NCBI GenBank assembly: GCA_038363925.1
Contig: JAQQWL010000013.1
Span: 2,728,001 to 2,792,000 of the forward strand
Direction of reading: 5' to 3'
DNA: 64,000 nt
Origin: Apiospora phragmitis
Taxonomy: Eukaryota; Ascomycota; Sordariomycetes; Amphisphaeriales; Apiosporaceae
A program made the translations under genes and the position numbers. Within the stretch, counting starts at the first letter, position 1, and each line of letters begins with the position of its first letter. Below, piece after piece: positions 50,223-60,194 of the stretch. Below the pieces are notes generated by a model. That model searched no databases and was not told the DNA's origin. It saw nothing but the letters and a program-made list of their open reading frames with translations.

Positions 50223-51724
50223 ATGCCCCGCAACATCCTCATCACCGGCGGCTCCGGCTACCTAGGCGGCACCCTCCTCGCCCGGTGGGCGGCAGCCGAC
50301 CTGCCCCCCTACGGCAAACTGTACGCCCTGGTCCGGACCGAGCAGCAGGCCGAAGCCGTGAAGAAGCAACAGTGCGGCGCCGAGCCCCTGACCTTCGACC
50401 CGTACGACGAGGCCGCCGTGCGTCGCGGCGTGGTCGACCACCAGATCACCGTCATCTACCACCTGATCGACGCCTTCCAGTCGGACTCGCAGGTGCACAT
50501 GATCAAGGCCCTGGCCGAAGTGAAGAGAGCCACGGGCCAGATTGTGCACTTCCTACACGTAAGTTTGCCAGAGCCCACAGATGGCGTGCCACGCGCGATT
50601 GGCTTACATATTGAGCTATCCCTCGGATTAGACTTCGGGAGCCAAGATCTTCTCAAATCATGCGGGCGCCCCTCATGATCGCGAGCTTCGGGATAATGAC
50701 CCGGACTTGTATCAAATCCAAAAACATCAGCAAGCTCCGCACGCGGTGATGCAGACCGTAAGTCCTGCCCAAATGGTTGGTCAAGACACGACGGGAATTG
50801 AGGGTACTGACAGAGAGTTACATGCATGCATAGCCGGTCAATACGAACAACACGGTCATCGAGCAGTGCGAGCTTCACGGTGTCAAGAGCTACATCTTCG
50901 TTCCCTGCATCGTCTGTAAGTTTCCGACCATACAGCACCGAATCTCTCAGTTACCAGATGCTGTAACAGTGTCGGGATCCTGCCCCTTTCTGATTCGGCT
51001 GATGACTGATGATGTCCCCCGATAGATGGCAAGGGCGAGGGCTTTGGCAATGTCATCTCCATCCAGACGGTGGCCATTGTGAAAGCGGCCAAGGCGCTGC
51101 GTCGTGTATACAGAGCCGATGAAGGGCGACCGGTAAGAAAAGCTTACTCCTCTCAATCGATCAATCAATCAATCGTGCTCACGCACGCACGCACATCCAT
51201 ATATACCAGCAAAGAAGCTGACAAGGAAAAACCCAGACTTGGCCAGTTTGTCACGTCATCGACAACACGAACCTGTACCTGGACATTCTGCGCGGTATTT
51301 TGAAGAGCGGAGAGGGAGAAGGCATCGGGTCCGGCAGAAATGGATATTACCTTGCTGCCTCGGGCAGCGTCGTCTGGGATGACCTCTATACTGCTATGGC
51401 CACGGCGCTCGCGAAACGCAGTGACAACATCGTGGACGACGCCAGGATCGAAATGTCGGATCGTGCTGCGCTAGAGGAGATGGGCGAGGCCATGGGCTGC
51501 CCGGCGGAGCTCGTGCCGGTACACCTGGGCGGCCAGTAAGTTTACCCTCATCTCATTTGTTGCTTTGAGTGTAATGTATAGACTGACTGACGTTCAATCT
51601 TAGTTGCACGTTTACCGCCAAGCATGGGCAAGAGATTGGCTGGAAGCCAGCTCATAGCCCTGAACACATCCTTGAGGCTGCTGAAGATGAAGTAGCGTTA
51701 ATCCTGGACAATTTGAAGCAATAG
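50223..51724 (+). CDS. NAD-dependent epimerase/dehydratase (extended SDR)
   Basis: Six exons: 50,223-50,558, 50,632-50,757, 50,834-50,915, 51,026-51,132, 51,237-51,535 and 51,604-51,724. All junctions are GT-AG and keep frame, giving 356 residues. The N-terminus MPRNILITGGSGYLGG holds the Rossmann GxxGxxG nucleotide-binding motif. Further on are TSGAKIFSNHAG, PVNTNNTVIEQ, FVPCIVYGKGEGFGN and WPVCHVIDNTNLYLDILRG, the layout of fungal NAD-dependent epimerase/dehydratase proteins acting on sugar-nucleotide-like or other small substrates; the real substrate is unknown. An in-frame ATG at 50,208 is possible, but 50,223 has a purine at -3. The acceptor at 51,236 (CCCAG) was preferred over 51,246 because only it restores the VCHVID frame. 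The gene is intact. Confidence 0.88.
51154..51194. repeat. Microsatellites in intron 4 of the epimerase gene
   Basis: A run of AATC/ATCA units is followed by (ACGC)3 within the intron at 51,133-51,236. It does not touch the splice sites. Confidence 0.8.
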
Positions 51725-52054
51725 ACCGCCTGCATCCAGGTTCCAGCTCAACACACACACCCCACGTGGGTCACGAACGAGCACGGACGATAATCCTTGC
51801 AAATCAGCCAAGCGGATCTTGAAAAGGGGTCGAGGCTAATGGTATGCACAAGGAAGGTAAGTGATGGAAGACGACAAAAGTTATCTTCAGACGGTAGAAT
51901 TCCAATAGATAGTTTACCAGGAATATATAACAGTTCTGAGAAGTGGCCCCTTGGCCGCGAGAGCCTCGGCCCTCGATGTGACGACCAACTGCAAGTGCCG
52001 ACAGAAAGAATACAACCGAGCCCCGAGAACGCCAAACCCAATGCAAGGTATCGC

Positions 52055-52925
52055 TTAGAAGTCCATGGCGGATTCGCCGCCGCCCCTCTTCGTCGCCGTA
52101 GTCATCATCACCACCGTCAAAGTATTGCTCGGCATCGTAGTCGCCGCCGTCCTCGTCCTCCTCGAAGTCGTCGTCTTCTTGACTTATTTCCTCCTCGTCC
52201 TCCTCTGGGTCCTCCTCGGCAATGTCGCCCTCCTCGTCCTTGCCCTGCGCGGCCTCTTCGATGCGCCGCCGGCGCTCTTCGTCCGTCTCGGGGCCCCTGC
52301 GCTTGCTGTGGCGACCAACGACGTCCTCATCGTCCTCGTCGTCTTCGTCCAAGTCACCGCCGCCGCCGCCCGCCATGGATTTGCGCTTCAGGCCGCGCTT
52401 GGTCGCCTTGGCGGCGGCCTTGCCGCCGTCGTCGGTGCCGTCGATGGTGTTCCAGAGGTCCTCGGGGAAGAGCTCGTGGTGGACCTCGCGGCCGCGGAAG
52501 TCGGGCAGGGTGCGGGCGTCGTGGACGAACTTGTGGCTGTACATGGGCACGCTCAGGAAGGGGTCGACGGCGGCCTTGGTCTTGACGCCGTAGCGGGCGT
52601 TGAGCTGCTGCTGGCCGTAGGCGCGGCAGACGGGGTCGGTCAGGCTCGAGGACGTTCCCGCCGAGTCGGGCGCGAGGTGCTTGTGGGTGTAGAGGGCCGA
52701 GTTGTGGAAGTCGCGGCGCAGCTGGACGAAGTAGCGGACGGCGCGGGCCTCGGCGGCCGACAGGGGGAAGTTGCTCGCGCGCGGCGGCTTGTAGCTTTTT
52801 GGGTAGCGTTCTTTCGGCTGCTCTTGGATGCCGGCGGGATCGTAGTCCCAGGGCAGATTGCCGCGGCCACCCCGCCCACCACCGCGGCCGCCTCTGCCGC
52901 CACCTCTACCGCCGCGGCCAGACAT
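52055..52925 (-). CDS. rpc31: DNA-directed RNA polymerase III subunit Rpc31 (RPC7)
   Basis: A subunit of the Pol III-specific initiation subcomplex in the nucleus. The protein starts MSGRGGRGGGRGGRGGG, an RGG tract, then NLPWDYDP, FPKSY-like RYPKSYKPP, a middle part with VDPFLSVPMYSHKF and the typical HELFPEDLWNTIDG, and a long Glu/Asp-rich tail with YDAEQYFDGG, the usual Rpc31 layout. No intron. Near 52,084-52,087 a run of four C has one base too many: removing it gives GGGESAMDF and a stop at 52,055 (870 nt, 289 residues). As written, the frame instead runs on to 51,804 with an unrelated tail. An indel error is the likelier reading. Confidence 0.85.
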
Positions 52926-53453
52926 CGGGGCTACACGTGCATGTACAGTATGGCGTGTTTATGTGACAGGATCCAAGGGGGCAGAAAGTGCGGTAGGTTG
53001 AGAATTGGCGTGGGTGGTTGGTCACTGCAAGAATGGAGGATGTGAGTAATTGCGTAAATGGGATGTAATTGAGATTCTGTCAGTCACAAAGTTGAAGATC
53101 CGACCAGACAACTTTTTAGTGGGGCCTGGTTAGTGGGGTTGATTAGCGAGCTACAGCCTACAGGAACTGCCCCACCCCCGCCATTGAACGCCAAACAGTA
53201 GGGACAGAGAATCAGGGACAGCTCCTCCCTCCAGCGTACCTGGCATGTTGGTTAGTGAATGAAGCTGGTGTGGGCGACATTGATGACTTACGCCATCAGT
53301 TGATTGCCTGCCTGAGAGATTGTCACCACCCAAGAATCAGCCGAGCTTGCTGAGTCCAAGTTCACGAGTGTTTTCTGCTTTCTCAGCAATCCAAGATAAA
53401 ACGAATAAGCTACTTGATTCTCTTCCTTCCTATTCATCATCACTGCAACTTAG
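52926..53453. promoter_or_regulatory. Divergent promoter region, rpc31 and hsm3-like genes
   Basis: About 530 bp lie between the two start codons. No recognisable motif beyond ordinary fungal promoter sequence. Short frames here are chance. Confidence 0.4.
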
Positions 53454-54581
53454 ATGCCCCAGATAGCCGTCAAAATGGACACAGACACCATCCCCGTGAC
53501 CGGGGTGGACGAGCTGGACGCCCACCTGGACGCCCTCCTCGAAGACCCGTCGCTGCCGCCCACCGCCAAGCTCTTCGACGACGTCGAGCTGCAGCTGAGC
53601 GACGCCAACACCCCGCCCCTGATCCCGCGCCTGCTGCCCAAGCTCACCGAGATCCTCAAGCAGTACCAGCAGGACCCGGCCGTGCTCTGCTCGCTGGCCG
53701 TCAAGCTGCTGGGCCCCGTCAGCTTCACCCAGGTCCTGGCCATGGCGTCCGAGGAGGCCCTGATCCAGGCCCTGCGCTCCCCGGCGCCCTCGGCCAACCT
53801 GCTCGCCATGGCCATCCTCGAGAAGGCCGCGCGCTCGCCCGCCGACGCCGCCATCCTTGCCATGATGAACAGCATCGTCGCCGCCTTCCTCACCACCTGG
53901 CTGAGCGCGCCCCAGGTCGAGGTCGGCGAGAAGGGCACCAAGGTCTTAGGTGACCTCCTGGACGCCGACTGCGACACGCGGCCGCCGCCTTCGGACGGCG
54001 GTGGCTCCTCCGTCAACGGCATGGAGATCGCCATCCGCAACAAGCCGCCGGGACAGGGCTTGATGTGGCGGCGCGTCTTCCACGACCGCGACATCTACGG
54101 CCTGCTCCTCTCCCTGGGCAGCCGGGGCCCGCACCAAAGCGCCGAGGGCGGCCTGAGCGAGCAGCAGCTGACCCTCGCCCAAGGCCGGCTCCTCCGCGTC
54201 ATGCCCCGCCTCGCCGCCCTGAACCTCGCCGCCGTGAGCCGCACCGATTTCCCGGACCTCCACGAACGCTACTTATCATCACACGCCTTGGGCGGCGGCA
54301 ACGACCAAGGCCTCCTGCACTTCGTGGCGCTGCACATGGTCGACAAGGAGGAGGACCTGCTCATGCACCTGAACCTCGTTGATTTCTTCGAGTCCTTCGT
54401 CAGCCTCCAGCGCATCACCCCCTACTCTACGTTCAAGATGGACACGCTCCGGAAGCTGATGAAAGACGCACTGGATGGCGATGACCGTCTGCGGTCTGCT
54501 ATGCTCGATTTGCCCAACCGCACGGTCCCTGAGGAGGCGGAGGAGCTGCGATCCTTCGTCCGCGAAATCCTACAACTATGA
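53454..54581 (+). CDS. hsm3: Hsm3-like protein, 26S proteasome base assembly chaperone
   Basis: One exon, 375 residues, intact. The protein is almost all helical and Leu/Ala-rich, as expected of the HEAT/ARM-like repeats of Hsm3 (S5b/PSMD5), which helps assemble Rpt1-Rpt2 in the proteasome base. Recognisable stretches are VDELDAHLDALLEDP at the start, LIPRLLPKLTEILKQY, LMWRRVFHDRDIYGLLLSL in the middle and the C-terminal TPYSTFKMDTLRKLM. In yeast the name also refers to a mismatch-repair phenotype. Two starts are possible: 53,454, or the ATG at 53,475 with a better context (AAAATGG). It is convergent with the next gene. Assignment is by fold pattern and layout, not by a signature motif. Confidence 0.7.
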   Translation: MPQIAVKMDTDTIPVTGVDELDAHLDALLEDPSLPPTAKLFDDVELQLSDANTPPLIPRLLPKLTEILKQYQQDPAVLCSLAVKLLGPVSFTQVLAMASEEALIQALRSPAPSANLLAMAILEKAARSPADAAILAMMNSIVAAFLTTWLSAPQVEVGEKGTKVLGDLLDADCDTRPPPSDGGGSSVNGMEIAIRNKPPGQGLMWRRVFHDRDIYGLLLSLGSRGPHQSAEGGLSEQQLTLAQGRLLRVMPRLAALNLAAVSRTDFPDLHERYLSSHALGGGNDQGLLHFVALHMVDKEEDLLMHLNLVDFFESFVSLQRITPYSTFKMDTLRKLMKDALDGDDRLRSAMLDLPNRTVPEEAEELRSFVREILQL

Positions 54582-55140
54582 GTATAAAAACCCTAACGCC
54601 AAATATGCATTTCCGGCACAAAACGCCATGAGTCCCCCATTGCCAACTTGAGTATAAAACATTGTTCATGCACGCAACACAAGGTGCTTCCGCGCAATAC
54701 TCCTGCTACCCCATCGTCGCGGGGTCCTTCTGTGTTCTGCTGAGTGGTCGTGGATGCGAGTTGATGACTGATGATACCCCCCTAAAGGTTGAGAGTGCCA
54801 ACCAAGCCTAGAGCAGGCCTTCTTCTATGGCACTATGAATGGCCTTCTGTATCTGCACACCCTTATAACTGTGAGTAGATAGGCAGACACAAAACGTTCC
54901 AACATTATGTTTCCCAATAACAGTCTCTGACAAATGCTTGGTTAGTTTCCCTTCGGGCTGGTGCCTCTCAGAGTCATGCATCCTTCGTGGCGGGATTCCT
55001 AATCTCTTCTTCTGTGGCATGCCCGTTGCTCTTTGCCGGATCCAAAAACAGCTCAAGCCTGTCATTCTCCTTGAGTTTCAACTGTCGGGTGCCATGTTAG
55101 CATGTATAGTACTCATGGGCGGGTTTGAGCCCGGGGGCGT
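54582..55140. other. Convergent intergenic region
   Basis: It lies between the 3' ends of the hsm3-like and BCS1-like genes. The motif GAGTATAAAA occurs twice (54,580 and 54,650). No gene is supported. Confidence 0.5.
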
Positions 55141-57185
55141 TTAATTTCCACTTACACTTTCGGGAGTATCACTGCGGTGCACTCGTGCCTCCCTGTACGT
55201 GAGCCGCACCTTGTTCTGAGCCGAGCAGCCCCCCGGGACAACAACACGGCGCTCCAGATCGTCGAAGAGCTTTTCCAGCGTGTTCTTGGACTTGAGCCGG
55301 TACCATGTGTCAGCCTCCAGCCCACCATTGTCGCCGCCAGTCCGCACGCAGATGTTCAGGGCCGTCTCCTCCTCGAACTGGGGCCGCTTCTCTTGCTCGA
55401 CCCAGTCGGCGATCTGCGCGATGGCGCCCCGGGGGCACTCGAGGTGCATCTGGAAGAACCCCTGCAGCTGGCCGGGCGAGAACGTATCCTCGGGGACCTG
55501 GCGCGCGAACTCGGCCGCGAGCACGCGGATCTGGGCCATGTCGAGACTCGGGCACAGGTCGCAGCAGGTCGGCGGCGCCTCGAGGAGTGTTTTTTCCTTA
55601 GTGTCGTCGTTGCTATCGCCATCATGGCTGCCGCTGCTGGCGATGTTGGGCTCGAACATCCGGATGAACATGTCGCGGGCGACGTCCCGGTCCGCGCGCC
55701 CGAGCCGCACCTTCTTGTCCGCACGCCCCGGCCGGATCAGGGCCTCGTCCAGGTCCTCGGGCCGGTTCGTCGTCATGATGACGATGCGGCCCTCCTGGGA
55801 GCCGACGCCGTCGAGGGCCTGGAGGACGCCCGAGAGCGTGCACCCTGTGGCGCGGGGCCTGGGCTGGTTGAAGATCGGCGGGGGCGGGAAGAGCGGCGCT
55901 TGTTGGTCGGGGGACATGGCGGAGACGGCGGCCAGAAATGCGTCGCCCGAAGACGCGGGAAACGAAGGAGGAGGAGGAGGTGGCGGTGGTGGTGGGGGAG
56001 GGGTGCTCAGTATAGAGGAGGAGGCGGCGATGACCTTGGTGCCCTTGTCGCGGACCAGGCCGGCGACGTCTATGTCCTCGAGCAGCACGATGCATCGTGG
56101 TGGCAGGGTCTGGAAGAGCCTGGCCAAGTCCTTGTCGCTCATGACGCTGGATAGGTCGATGGCGTAGATGTTGAGTTGGAAAACCCCGGCAATGGCTTCT
56201 GAGAGCGTGGTCTTTCCGGTTCCTGCATACGGGGTCAGCCACCGAGTCAAAGTTATCTCGCTTTCTCACACAGAGACACACCTACAAAAGTGACAAGATT
56301 CAAGCAAAACACATACCTGGAGGTCCATAGAACAGGTAACCCCGGCGGTAGGGGATGTTCCGCACATGATAGCGCCTCTGGGTCCGGACGTCCAGATAGC
56401 TGCGGATGTCGCGGACCAGCTCCTCCTTGACGGACTCGACGAGGTGGACGGACGAGAAGGGGGCGCGGCACCTTGCTCAGCTTCTGGCTCCAGTGGCCGC
56501 CGCTGTTGCCGAATGTGGTGATGTAGGTCTCGCGCTTCCGGTCGTACAGCGCGCGGCACGTGTCGAGGAAGTCGGCGATGGGCTCGGGCGAGACGCCGAG
56601 GCAGACGATTGTTAGGTCCTCCTGGATGTCGGCGTAGTCGTTGACGTGCTCGTCGCACGTCGTCACGCTGCTGCTCTTGACCATGAGCAGCCGGCGCTTG
56701 TGGAAGAACCAGACGGACCGGAACTTGGGCACGAACCGCACGGCGCGCGGCCTACTGCCATCACTACTACTAAGACCATCACCACTACTACTGTCACTGC
56801 TGTTTTCGAAGTCCAGGTCCCCCGGCTTCCGCTGCGTCACGTGCGCCAGCAGCTCGGTCGGGCGGCGCCGCGCCAGGACCCGGTCGCCGACGTAGGTCAG
56901 GACCGACTGCTTCAGCTCGCTGCTGTAGGTGATCTCGACGGTGACGACGCAGTGGCGGATGACCCAGGTCCAGACGGCCCGGATCGTGTCCGAGGCGTAG
57001 TGGTACATGTTGAAGGCCAGGTCGACCGTCGTCAGGGCCGTCGCGACCTGCGCGCCGTCGAAGTGCCGCAGCAGCACACTTCTCATAATACTGCCGCCGC
57101 CGTCGGCTGATGATTGGCCGAACAGGCGCGAGCGGGACTTGCCGGGGCAAGGGTGCGACCCAATCATGGTTGTGGTGGTGTCCAT
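55141..57185 (-). CDS. BCS1-like AAA ATPase
   Basis: Two exons (57,185-56,317 and 56,222-55,141) separated by a 94-bp intron that splits the P-loop codon: YLFYGPPG joins TGKTTLSEAIAG, a complete Walker A. Walker B is CIVLLEDIDVAGL, the sensor region IVIMTTNRPEDLDEALIRPG, and the upstream part (VEITYSSEL, WFFHKRRLLM, VHLVESVKEELVRDI) is the BCS1 N-domain plus linker. Bcs1 itself inserts the Rieske protein in mitochondria; fungi have many paralogues of unknown role, and this is probably one. A poly-Pro run follows Walker B. A run of five C at 56,459-56,463 has one base too many; removing it gives 1,950 nt, 649 residues. Start 57,185 is the first in-frame ATG. Confidence 0.83.
55970..56005. repeat. 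GGN-repeat coding for poly-proline in the BCS1-like gene
   Basis: A run of GGA/GGT/GGG on the plus strand encodes twelve consecutive Pro on the minus strand, in an insertion between Walker B and the sensor region. It is prone to length change. Confidence 0.85.
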
Positions 57186-58807
57186 GCTGACGGGATATCG
57201 GTATGTCTGTATGTATGTATGTATGTATGTATCAAATTGGTTTGATGTGTGAGAGGCGGGTGGTATGTACCCTCTCTCCAATGTTTGGTGTGACTCTCTC
57301 CCCCTCTTATGTATGCGGTTCTAATACTACCAAACAATGGGAGAAAACGAACGGATGAATCAGAAGATTACAAGGATAATAGGCAAACAATTAAGGAACG
57401 TGTTGGAAGGAAACCGTGTACAAGGCTGGCTGGGGGCCTTCTCCGCTGCCGAGGCTCTGCGTAGTACTCTTGAACAAAGATGTGGGATCTGGGATCTCGT
57501 ACTTTTTGAGGTTACATATGTGTGAGTGAGTGAGAGGTGAATTGTGTTGGTGCTCATTCAGTTGATTGATCGAGTAAGCGCAAGGCAGAAACCTGGGCCA
57601 AAGGAAAGGCAACCACCACTACCTCCATCAGATATGCGAACGCTGCAGTAGTAGCGAGCATTGCCTGGAATATGCCAAACCAGAACAACAAAAAGCAAAG
57701 ACAAGAGAGACGAAAAAAGGAAGACTTTGCCTCTCCCGTGTCTCCCCAAACGTACTGAAAAAGGGTTTTTGTTTGCTTCCAGTGCAGTGATGGATGTAGT
57801 AGGCAGGTTAAAGGTTTACAAAATCATATATCCAATCGGACCAGATCAGATGTATTATGATCCCTGTCGCCCAGTTACCTACCTTCTTACCGAAAAAACC
57901 GTCGTCTCACTGCACCCAAATCTATCGTCGAACCCCACTGTTCGCTAACAGAAGAACAAAGAACGACAAACGTCGTGTGAGTACCTATAGATGTAGGCAC
58001 CCATTGCTAGTCTAGTCACAGATGGATGATCTCATGTTCCTATTCAATCCCGTCTCGGTGCCTCTTACCGAGATACCTCCTTGTTCTCATAGGGCTGGCC
58101 GGAAGGGTGGGTAAGTAATTTGCGGTGAGCCGGCAAGTATAGACATGTATTTAAGGGTGTCCCCTCCCAAAAGAAGCGTCAATAATAGAAGCCTGTGCAC
58201 GGCAGTGAGAGGGAGGCTCTTACAACTATTCCGCCTCATAGCCGGCATGGCTTGGCAGCCCGGCCAGCACCCAAATCCGCCGTACTTCGGGTTATGGGTG
58301 GACTTCTACGTGCTTGTCATTAATTTGCTCATTGTTCCAGCTGAGCCCCTCCAAGAAACGAAACTGCACACGCAACATCAAATATGGCCCTCAAACGATA
58401 TGGAGCAGGGACTAAAGCACTGTATTGAGGTTCAAGCCACGCATTCAAGTGTGGCCATGAGAACTAAGCAGACCGCCACAGGTGCAGTCATGGCCAGCGA
58501 GGCTGAAAAGACTAGATACATGGAGCCAAGCTGGACTGGCCTCTAGTCTCGCCCTGTCTGCCCCCAAAAAGCTCAGAACCCATCACATGTCAATACAGCC
58601 TTCGAAGCTACATACGCTTAGGGCAACCAATGGAGGACTGCGCAATGTAGTGGTCTTTAAGCACATGATAGACTGGCTAAATACATATGGACGTGTCCCA
58701 ATACTTCTTTCATACACCTTCTATCAGCAATTAAGAGGCCAGTACGCCTCAAACGCCCTCTTTCCTCCTATGTATATTCCGATTTCTCTACTTGTACAAG
58801 ATCCACC
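57186..58807. other. Intergenic region with GTAT microsatellite
   Basis: It contains the upstream region of the BCS1-like gene and the 3' region of the E2 gene. A GTAT microsatellite lies at 57,209-57,232, just upstream of the BCS1-like start. Frames of up to 175 codons (for example 58,482-59,009 plus) show no motif and partly overlap the E2 gene. No gene is supported. Confidence 0.5.
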
Positions 58808-60194
58808 TTACAGCATCAGCTCCAGAGGGTTCTCGATGGCCTGCTTCAGGGCCTTGACCCACTCGGCACCAACGGCACCGTCAACGACCTTGTGGTCGAA
58901 GCTGGCCGTGATGGTGATCTGGTCGTCCCACTGGATGGAGGTGCCCTCGGCAGTCTCGACGGGGACGGCGACCTTGCGGGTGGTGCCGACAGCGAGGATG
59001 GTAGACTGAGGGGGGTTGATGACAGCGGTGAAGTTGTCGACGGCATCGTTCATGCCCATGTTGGAGATGGAGATGGAGCCTCCCTGGTACTCCTCAGGCT
59101 TCAGCTTGCCGTCACGGGCCTTCTTGGCCAGCGATTTGACCTGGTTGGAGATGGACTCGAGGCCACGCGCATCGGCACCGGTAACAATGGGGGTGATCAG
59201 ACCGTTGGGGGTAGCGACAGCGACCGAGACATCGACGCTGTTGTACTGGCGAATGAAGTCGCCTTGCCACGAAGAGTTGGCAGCGGGGACCTTCTTGGAG
59301 GCAACAGCAATGGCCTTGATCAGGAAGTCGTTGACCGAGATCTTGAACTTGCCGTCGGAGCCGGCGTTGAGCGCCTCACGGAGCTTGAGCAGCTTGCTGA
59401 CGGAGAGCTTGCTGGTCACGAAGAAGTGAGGGTTGTTCTGCGTGGACTCTTGCAGGCGCTTGGCAATGGTCTTGCGCATGTTGGTGAGCGGGATGTCCTC
59501 GTACGAGGCAGCGGCAGGGGACGCAGAAGCGGGAGCGCCGCCAGCCGCAGCAGCAGCCTGCTTGGGCTTCTTGGCGGCGCGCTCCAGGGCGGTCTCGAGT
59601 CTGCCTTCGGAGGAGTACTGCTCGGGGGCGGGTGTGGGGGCGGAGGAGGACTCGGACGACGAAGGCTCGGACTTCTTCTCCTCCTTGGGCGCGGGAGCAG
59701 AGGCGTCGCCGCCAGCGTCGGAGAGGCCGAAGGACTCGAAAGCGGCGACGTCGGTGCCTTCCTCAACCAGGACGGCGATGGGCTGACGTTGGGGAAAATC
59801 CGTCAGCACGAACTCAACTCGGGTCTGGCCTGGCTGCGATGAACCGGAGAGGCCGGGGGAGGGAACAGAATACTTACGCTGCCGACGGCGACATCCTTGG
59901 CGCCAGCGTCCTTGAGGACCTTGGCCAGCACACCGTCTTCCTGGAACTCGAAGTCCATCTGGGCCTTGTCCGTCTCGATCTCGACCAGGACATCACCGGG
60001 GGCGATAGTGTCACCGGCCTTCTTCTGCCACGCACCGATGCCGCCGGACGTCATGGTCGGTGACAGAGCGGGCATCTTGATGACGGTGTGAGGGGAAACG
60101 AGGCGTACCATCTTGCTAATTGGGGCGAGAAGCCGGCGACTCTGAGGGAGGAGGTCGATTGAAGGGCTCGCCTTCGCAACACGGCGCTGAACAT
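58808..60194 (-). CDS. Pyruvate dehydrogenase E2, dihydrolipoamide acetyltransferase
   Basis: The mitochondrial PDH complex core that moves the acetyl group to CoA. Start 60,194 gives a basic presequence ([20 protein letters not shown]), then RWYASFP, the lipoyl domain with [12 protein letters not shown] (lipoyl Lys), a Ser/Pro/Ala linker, and the catalytic domain ending [14 protein letters not shown] and ENPLELML. One intron at 59,783-59,877. A run of four G at 60,092-60,095 lacks one base; restoring it gives [16 protein letters not shown] as in other Sordariomycetes and 1,293 nt, 430 residues. Between TALER and YEDIPL only an Ala/Lys-rich linker is found: the peripheral-subunit-binding domain expected there is missing. 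It is divergent from sec7. Confidence 0.9.

Noticed and set aside
52065..53045. Plus-strand frame of 326 codons
   Set aside because: Antisense shadow of rpc31; the Val/Leu-rich protein is the complement of the acidic tail.
55177..56167. Two plus-strand frames of about 300 codons
   Set aside because: Antisense of the AAA ATPase exon; Walker motifs are on the minus strand.
58892..59842. Plus-strand frame of 316 codons
   Set aside because: Antisense shadow of the PDH E2 gene, whose lipoyl and catalytic motifs are on the minus strand.
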